NCBI RefSeq assembly: GCF_000160755.1 | Contig: NZ_GG668579.1 | Coordinates: forward strand, 218,352 to 250,782 | Reading direction: 5' to 3' | Length of the DNA: 32,431 nt | DNA from: Proteus mirabilis ATCC 29906 | Lineage (GTDB): Bacteria; Pseudomonadota; Gammaproteobacteria; Enterobacterales; Enterobacteriaceae | Part shown: one piece after another, positions 27,861 through 32,431 of the stretch | Layout: each line of letters begins with the position of its first letter | Position numbering within the stretch: position 1 is the first letter of the stretch | Translations under genes and position numbers: made by a program | The notes under the pieces: model-generated | Databases searched by the model: none | What the model was told of the DNA's origin: nothing | The model's input: the letters and a program-made list of their open reading frames with translations, nothing else

Positions 27861-28436
27861 TTAATCCTGAATATATTCAAATAAAATAGTCGCCGTTGAA
27901 TCACCAGGTGTCATTTTATTATTGTTACGTCTAACAAAATCGACGATGTAGTTAATACTTATCGCTGAATTAGAGTGAGAAGAAAAAGATAACTTTTTAT
28001 TGTTTTCTAGAATTTGGCAACTCGCATTTTCACCTTCAAGACAGCCTTTTACTAAAAAACCGGTTTGGGTCGTATCGCCTTTTCCATAAAAAACCTGATC
28101 TGAATATTCAGTATTCGCGCCTGTTTTTACATTAATCGTGATTTTTTTCTCACTATCAGGTTCATACTCTTTACAATCGATAAGATAAGTAAATTGCTTA
28201 GTGCCGAGACTCCCTTTAATAGGCGCCTTTATTGGTGTGTCTTCTGCATCACCAATAGTAAAAAACTGTTCAAATGAGACATGTTTACTCAGCTCATTAC
28301 TATCGCTAAATTCACAAGTGCCACGTGTTACATTAGCAGAAAAGTTGAGAGTACCATTATTTGCGGATTGACAGTTTACTGCATACACCATCATCGCTAA
28401 CAATACTGTTCTTTTAAAGTTTTTTATTGTAGACAC
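27861..28436 (-). CDS. Minor fimbrial subunit (first)
   Basis: 191 residues starting at GTG 28436, with GGAG just upstream. The signal peptide is short and ends near VNCQSANN. Mature protein begins LNFSANVTRGTCEF, followed by a cysteine in LIDCKEY (first disulfide) and a further pair in KGCLEGENASC. Ends in the beta strand TATILFEYIQD expected of a donor-strand pilin. Overlaps the upstream chaperone by 23 bases. The charged, Lys/Glu-rich centre differs from the small hydrophobic major subunit, so it is probably a minor or adaptor subunit. Confidence 0.82.
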   Translation of the reverse strand: MSTIKNFKRTVLLAMMVYAVNCQSANNGTLNFSANVTRGTCEFSDSNELSKHVSFEQFFTIGDAEDTPIKAPIKGSLGTKQFTYLIDCKEYEPDSEKKITINVKTGANTEYSDQVFYGKGDTTQTGFLVKGCLEGENASCQILENNKKLSFSSHSNSAISINYIVDFVRRNNNKMTPGDSTATILFEYIQD

Positions 28437-29166
28437 TTTCTCCGCCTAAATCGTTGATAATATGAATATTAACAGCACCTGTTTTATTACTTACCACATA
28501 GTTTTTAGAAGAAAATGGTTCTATCATATTATTAATTTTATTTAATTTTATCGTTTCATTTTTAACGGTAATCTTAAAAAGATTAATATAATAAGGCGTA
28601 GGGTTCTCAATACTGATCCCATTAGGCGTTGCTTTTACAACTAATTTATCACCGGCTTCTTTTGGGTTTATCGCTAAATTAATAGGGCGATAAAATACCT
28701 TGATAATATTTTCCATCGCTATTTTTATCCCATCTTCATTTTTATTTGTTGATGGGATATTTCGCGAGTGGAAGTAATAAAGTGATTCTCTATCTTTAGG
28801 AAGATTTGTTGGTATTATTTGAATTTTTATTGTATTTTCACTTTCCGGAGCTAACCTGAAAATGTTTGGAGTAATAACAAACATACCGCTCAAAGGTGGT
28901 GATGAGGTATCCAGTTTTTCGGTTATAAAGTTAGAGACTAAATAAGGTTGTGCATTATTATTTCTAGCGCTAATAGAGGCTGTGTTAGAGACTAAATAAG
29001 GTTGTGCATTATTATTTCTAGCGCTAATAGAGGCTGTATTAGTATCCCCATTAATAATAATACGAGTCTGGCTTAAACCGACACCGGCTTGAACCTGAAA
29101 TGATAAAAATAATACTCCTAAAACACACAACGAAATATATTGAAAAAAGCGTATTTTGTTTACCAT
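28414..29166 (-). CDS. First periplasmic fimbrial chaperone, with an internal 18-residue duplication
   Basis: PapD-type chaperone of 250 residues. Signal peptide to about residue 27, then GVGLSQTRIII with the conserved Arg, FVITPNIFRLAPESENTIKIQ, NLPKDRESLYYF and the edge strand IIKVFYRP with the conserved Lys. The segment NTASISARNNNAQPYLVS occurs twice in tandem at about residues 43-78. Without one copy the protein would be 232 residues, the usual family length. The repeat lies in the N-terminal Ig domain, at the position of strands B and C by comparison with PapD, so the extra copy probably distorts the fold or makes a loop. Reading frame preserved. Confidence 0.88.
   Translation of the reverse strand: MVNKIRFFQYISLCVLGVLFLSFQVQAGVGLSQTRIIINGDTNTASISARNNNAQPYLVSNTASISARNNNAQPYLVSNFITEKLDTSSPPLSGMFVITPNIFRLAPESENTIKIQIIPTNLPKDRESLYYFHSRNIPSTNKNEDGIKIAMENIIKVFYRPINLAINPKEAGDKLVVKATPNGISIENPTPYYINLFKITVKNETIKLNKINNMIEPFSSKNYVVSNKTGAVNIHIINDLGGESVYNKKL
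28931..29038 (-). repeat. 54-bp tandem duplication inside the first chaperone gene
   Basis: Two adjacent copies, 28931-28984 and 28985-29038, differ at a single base (the last base of the unit, G versus A on the + strand). Unit length is a multiple of three (18 codons). Near identity indicates a recent event. Confidence 0.95.
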
Positions 29167-29206
29167 CTGCCTATCACCTTATTGCACTGCAACTTTACTA
29201 TTGGTA

Positions 29207-29249
29207 GTAAAACAAAATTATGGAAAAGGAATAAATTCCTTTCCCATAA
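29207..29249 (-). terminator. Attenuating hairpin after the major subunit gene
   Basis: In the minus-strand RNA, TTATGGGAAAGGAA pairs with TTCCTTTTCCATAA over 14 positions (one G-U pair) around the 4-base loop TTTA; the two arms are 29236-29249 and 29218-29231. It is followed by TTTTGTTTT. Located between the major subunit stop and the chaperone start, it should reduce readthrough so that the major pilin is made in excess. Confidence 0.78.
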
Positions 29250-29259
29250 CATACTAATA

Positions 29260-29823
29260 TTAGTTATAAGCAACACTAAAGGTTACTGGAACATTAATAT
29301 CTTGTGCTTTCAGTGAGTCACCAGTTTCTGTAGCAAATAAACCTGCTTTCATAGGAATAATCAGGTTACCTTCACCTTCTGCTTTTAAGTTTTGCAGTTC
29401 TGTTGACTCATTTGGTTTCAGTACTACAGAGTTCATTGCAGTTAACTTGATACCAGCTTGAGTTGCACCAGCGCTAGCAAATAATTGCTCATTACCAACT
29501 AGGCCATTACCGCTTGCTAATAATTCAATATTAGATACAGTTACAGCAGGATCTTCACCTTCAGCTGGTTTACCAATCTTAGTACAGTTGTTTAACACTA
29601 AGTTGAAATCTTTTTCAGATACAGCTTGGTTAATATTTTGAATATCAGTAGTTGCATAAGTACCTAAATCAACACGATCTTGGCTTGCGCTGATATCACA
29701 AGTTGCTGCAACTAAACGTGCAGAAAATGTAACGTCTGCGTTTTTAGCGGCCATAACTTGAGTTGATAAAGAACCCATAAGAAGTGCACCAGCAACCATT
29801 ACGCCTAATTTATTGAATTTCAT
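29260..29823 (-). CDS. Major fimbrial subunit
   Basis: 187 residues: signal peptide (MKFNKLGVMVAGALLMGSLSTQVMA, cleaved after Ala-25 or so), mature start NADVTFSARLVAATCDIS with the first cysteine, second cysteine in LVLNNCTKIG, and the C-terminal INVPVTFSVAYN donor strand with the penultimate tyrosine typical of fimbrial subunits. The small, Ala/Gly/Thr-rich composition with few charges, first position and the attenuating hairpin downstream all fit the structural major pilin. Which named Proteus fimbria it is cannot be told here. Uses more standard base composition than the accessory genes behind it. Confidence 0.92.
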   Translation of the reverse strand: MKFNKLGVMVAGALLMGSLSTQVMAAKNADVTFSARLVAATCDISASQDRVDLGTYATTDIQNINQAVSEKDFNLVLNNCTKIGKPAEGEDPAVTVSNIELLASGNGLVGNEQLFASAGATQAGIKLTAMNSVVLKPNESTELQNLKAEGEGNLIIPMKAGLFATETGDSLKAQDINVPVTFSVAYN

Positions 29824-29904
29824 ATTAACTTCTCTTATAAAATAATCTAAAAATTATCAATATCGTAATAATTTAGACCCAACGTATTGTACTAAGCCAA
29901 CATG

Positions 29905-29938
29905 TGATCCTTACTATATAAATGATATTGATCCTTAC
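29905..29938 (-). promoter_or_regulatory. Direct repeats upstream of the fimbrial operon
   Basis: GTAAGGATCA occurs twice on the minus strand, at 29929-29938 and 29905-29914, exactly 24 bases apart. They lie 82-115 bases upstream of the major subunit start. Two identical half-sites at about two helical turns suggest a regulator binding site. No regulator gene is in the window. Confidence 0.45.
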
Positions 29939-29940
29939 AA
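29913..29940 (-). promoter_or_regulatory. Candidate sigma-70 promoter of the fimbrial operon
   Basis: On the minus strand TTGTAA (29935-29940) and TATAGT (29913-29918) are separated by 16 bases. Both elements overlap the direct repeats, which would let a bound regulator control the promoter. In such AT-rich DNA a chance match is possible. Confidence 0.35.
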
Positions 29941-30955
29941 CGATTGTTTATAACCCATTAATAAAACTAACTTTACATCAAAAATAACATCATATAATGT
30001 TGCATTTCTCAGTATTTATTTTTAGCTCATCAGAAAAATGACAAAAATAAACATTGAAATCACAGAAACATCAAATATATATATACTCACTCACTGTATA
30101 AAGTAAGCATAATATATTTTTTGAAAAAACAGCGGAGTTATTTAAATCACATAATTAAATCTCACCATATTAAAATATTATTTTAAGCCAAGTTAAAAAT
30201 TTAATGAGAAATATTAATTCTTAAATCAGTATATTCTCTGAGTTGGGGAAAGTAAAGCAACCACAATAGAAAAAATTACATTTACTTATATATAAATTTA
30301 CATTATATACATACGATAAAATAAAAAAACAACCTTTAAAAACAAATGGTTATGATTTTAATCTTGTTTTTTTATTAAAATAACCTTCTGATAAATATTA
30401 ATTAGATTATCTTTTATTGATTATAAATAAATAATAAAAACCAAACCACTCTAATTTAAATAGTCATATTTTGTTATTTCTTATAATTTATTAATTTACT
30501 TTTATGACGCTTATATAAAATATCTTATATAGATAATCTAATTATGATATATTTTTAATTTTATCCATTAAAATTACAATAAAAAAATAATCAGCATCTA
30601 TACACATTGATATATAAGTATTTTTATTATAGTAAATATGATAGAACATCATGATAGTATCAGTATGAAAATATTAATATGTGCTTCTCATTTAATATAA
30701 ATTAAATACTATCACTTATTAAAACTATCTATTAGTCATATAATTATCTATCCTAGTAGAATTGGATATTTTATTTTTTAATTTATTGTATTATTTGCAT
30801 TTGGCTCTAAAAAAATCCTACTACGCTTATAGTAATAATCATTAAATGATAGTTTTTACGGTACATAATTTACCTGATTAAAAAATAAGTTTTAAAATTA
30901 AGTTCAGTGTAAAGAGGAGCTTCAAACACGAAATTGAGATTTTAATGGAGGAAAT
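29941..30955. other. Very AT-rich intergenic region between fimbrial operon and oxidoreductase
   Basis: About 1 kb without a plausible gene on either strand. It would hold the upstream control region of the fimbrial operon and the promoter of the + strand gene. I looked for paired long inverted repeats, as in invertible fimbrial switches, and saw none. Its extreme A/T content would suit silencing by H-NS-type proteins (inference). Confidence 0.6.
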
Positions 30956-31594
30956 ATGAATATTCTCGTCATTGGCGCTAAAGGTCGAGTAGGTCAGCGT
31001 TTAATCGAAATATTACTTGCTAAAGGTCATCATGTCATAGGTACAACCCGAAAATTATCCGACACATCAGTACATCATCCCTCACAGTACCATGAAATTG
31101 AATTGGACATAACAAAGCCGTTATCATCCATCACCGATTTATTGCCAGACAATTTAGAGGCTATCTATTTTACGACAGGCTCCCGAGGAAAGGATTTATT
31201 ACAAGTTGATTTACATGGTGCTGTTAAAACGATGCAAGCAGCAGAAAAAAAAGGAATAAAAAGATATATTATGCTCAGTGCGATTAATTCATTATCACCT
31301 GATAAATGGACTGAATTAATTGATTATTTTACTGCTAAATATTTTGCCGACCTCTACTTACGGGATCGTACCCAGTTAGATTTCACCCTTGTTCAAGCAG
31401 GCTATTTAACTGAAAAACAAGGCACATATAAAATTACGACCAAATTGGAAGATAATGCTACAAAAGGTGAAATCACTATTGATAATGTCGCGGCAACATT
31501 AGCAGAGATATTAGATAAGCCGAATACATTTAAAAAATGCATTCCTATATTAGATGGTGACGAGGCGATTAAAACAGCCCTCAGTCGAATTTAG
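30956..31594 (+). CDS. NAD(P)-binding oxidoreductase, atypical SDR (NmrA/YwnB-like)
   Basis: 212 residues. The N-terminal ILVIGAKGRVGQRLIEILL is the Rossmann dinucleotide motif GxxGxxG at residues 7-13, followed by a strand and Arg at GTTRK, suggesting NADP preference. The middle part has the sequence AAEKKGIKRYIMLSA, typical of the atypical short-chain dehydrogenase group related to NmrA and flavin reductases. No Tyr-x-x-x-Lys at the canonical place is evident, although YFTAKYFAD near residue 120 is a possible remnant. GGAGG is six bases before the ATG. Single gene, substrate unknown; fimbrial operon diverges upstream. Confidence 0.8.
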   Translation: MNILVIGAKGRVGQRLIEILLAKGHHVIGTTRKLSDTSVHHPSQYHEIELDITKPLSSITDLLPDNLEAIYFTTGSRGKDLLQVDLHGAVKTMQAAEKKGIKRYIMLSAINSLSPDKWTELIDYFTAKYFADLYLRDRTQLDFTLVQAGYLTEKQGTYKITTKLEDNATKGEITIDNVAATLAEILDKPNTFKKCIPILDGDEAIKTALSRI

Positions 31595-31620
31595 AAACGA
31601 TTAGTTTACTGATTTTGATA

Positions 31621-31657
31621 AAAAACAATCTGACCCTGATAGACATTAGGGCCAGAT
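31621..31657 (-). terminator. Terminator of the yjeI gene
   Basis: ATCTGACCCT (31628-31637) pairs with AGGGCCAGAT (31648-31657) with one A-C mismatch (a G-U pair in the minus-strand RNA). On the minus strand TGTTTTTTATC follows. It lies between the converging oxidoreductase and yjeI genes. Confidence 0.8.
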
Positions 31658-31702
31658 ATGTTAGTCACGAGCTAGCTTATCAATGTACACAACCATTGTT
31701 TG

Positions 31703-32047
31703 TTACTGACATTTATAAACTTGTCCACTCATTTTGCTATCTAGTGGCGCAAAGCTATCGACAATGCTACCTGCACCTGTACCAACATTAAAAATAACAT
31801 TACCACCCATAGCGGCTGCTTTGTTGCGTAAATCATTAGCAGCACCGCGTAGTGATTGGCTTTCAGTACGAGAGCCTGATAACCAATTATTCTGAACGCC
31901 GGTTACTGTGCCTAATAACTGGCACTCGCTGCCTGGTTGCGTATCAGTAATTTGTACCTGTGAACCTGCACTGGTCAATGTATTTGTTGCAGAACAGCCT
32001 GCTAACAACAACGCTGCAGTGGCTCCCAATAACAATTTAATTCGCAT
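31703..32047 (-). CDS. yjeI: DUF4156 lipoprotein YjeI
   Basis: 114 residues, close in length to E. coli YjeI (117). Lipoprotein signal peptide with lipobox LLAGC, so Cys18 would be acylated; the +2 residue is Ser, favouring outer membrane sorting. The body with PGSECQLLGTVTG, NNWLSGSRTES, LRGAANDLRNKAAAMGGNVIF and the C-terminal GQVYKC matches YjeI closely. Function unknown. In E. coli it neighbours epmB and efp with the same relative orientation, so its presence marks the right edge of the conserved locus. Confidence 0.92.
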   Translation of the reverse strand: MRIKLLLGATAALLLAGCSATNTLTSAGSQVQITDTQPGSECQLLGTVTGVQNNWLSGSRTESQSLRGAANDLRNKAAAMGGNVIFNVGTGAGSIVDSFAPLDSKMSGQVYKCQ

Positions 32048-32431
32048 GATCCCCTCATTTCTTTGAGTGTCCGTTTAGTCATGACAACAATATACCCTGT
32101 CACTCCTCTTAAGCGCAAAAATAAATCATCACTATCTTACATTAGCCTATAGTCTTAAGAGGTTATTTCCACTTGTTACTTATTTTGATTTAATGATTTA
32201 GCTTTAAGATAGACAAAGCAATATCTATTTATTTTACACCGCTTTGCGGCTTTTAAAACATATTGTGTGCTTTTCAGACACCACAGTGCGAGACTGGGCA
32301 CATTATTTGGTCGTCGTTCTTAGCCTAGTCCTCTGCTTTAATAGCATAATCAGGCAATAGGCCATTGATAGAAATTATTTTTTGATACTTAAATAATAGG
32401 GAACATTAAATCATTATGTACTGGCTCAATA
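32048..32431. other. Intergenic region upstream of yjeI
   Basis: 384 bases with no supported gene. It should contain the yjeI promoter on the minus strand. A small hairpin CCGC-TTT-GCGG followed by CTTTT is seen near 32239-32253, a weak candidate for a + strand terminator. An ATG at 32416 opens a frame to the window edge but is too short to judge. Confidence 0.5.

Noticed and set aside
29824-30955. Invertible fimbrial promoter switch
   Set aside because: No pair of long inverted repeats around a promoter and no recombinase gene were seen.
32416-32431. Start of a new gene at the window edge
   Set aside because: Only five codons are visible and the possible ribosome site is poorly spaced.
1-32431. 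CRISPR arrays, tRNA or rRNA genes, insertion sequences
   Set aside because: No regularly spaced repeats, cloverleaf-like sequences, rRNA stretches or transposase motifs were seen on either strand.

Overview
The window looks like chromosomal DNA of a low-GC enterobacterium of the Morganellaceae, most likely Proteus. The calls rest on protein resemblance to Escherichia coli families (HyfA-I, HycI, EF-P, EpmB, YjeI), on AT-rich base composition, and on the pairing of a fimbrial operon with a nickel importer and a hydrogenase cluster. Species is inference. No rRNA, tRNA, CRISPR array, insertion sequence or prophage gene was recognised.

Layout. (1) Positions 2-1057 (+) hold the C-terminal part of an autotransporter, with a terminator. 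(2) Positions 1159-5995 (-) hold a five-gene ABC importer, nikABCDE/yntABCDE-like, probably for nickel. (3) Positions 6396-7388 (-) hold a family 2 glycosyltransferase. (4) Positions 7806-19076 (-) hold an unbroken eleven-gene hydrogenase-4/formate hydrogenlyase-type operon, hyfABCDEFGHI-hyfJ(hycH)-hycI. It is preceded by a convincing sigma-54 promoter and a cluster of TGACG/TGTCG motifs that could be an FhlA/HyfR-type upstream activating site. (5) Positions 19314-19790 (-) hold an orphan RpiB/LacAB-family isomerase lacking two RpiB active-site histidines. (6) Positions 20672-22311 hold the divergent pair efp (-) and epmB (+); epmB carries a one-base frameshift. (7) Positions 22452-29823 (-) hold a chaperone-usher fimbrial operon: major subunit, chaperone, two minor subunits, second chaperone, broken third chaperone, usher, broken last subunit. 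(8) Positions 30956-31594 (+) hold a small NAD(P)-binding oxidoreductase. (9) Positions 31703-32047 (-) hold the YjeI lipoprotein.

How the parts fit. The nickel importer lies close to a nickel-iron hydrogenase whose large subunit still carries a 32-residue C-terminal tail after the last CxxC motif; the last gene of the operon encodes the HycI protease that would remove it. No formate dehydrogenase, hyp maturation genes or FhlA/HyfR gene is present, so those must be elsewhere. In E. coli efp, epmB and yjeI lie together with the same relative orientations. Here about 9.4 kb containing the fimbrial operon and the oxidoreductase separates epmB from yjeI, so this is probably an accessory insertion at a conserved locus.

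Most unusual points: the fimbrial operon has three chaperone genes. The first contains an in-frame 54-bp tandem duplication (18 residues). The third and the last subunit gene are broken by one-base changes, mostly at A/T homopolymers. The epmB break is the same kind, so sequencing error, decay and homopolymer switching all need to be separated. Large gene-poor stretches (19791-20671 and 29824-30955) are very AT-rich.
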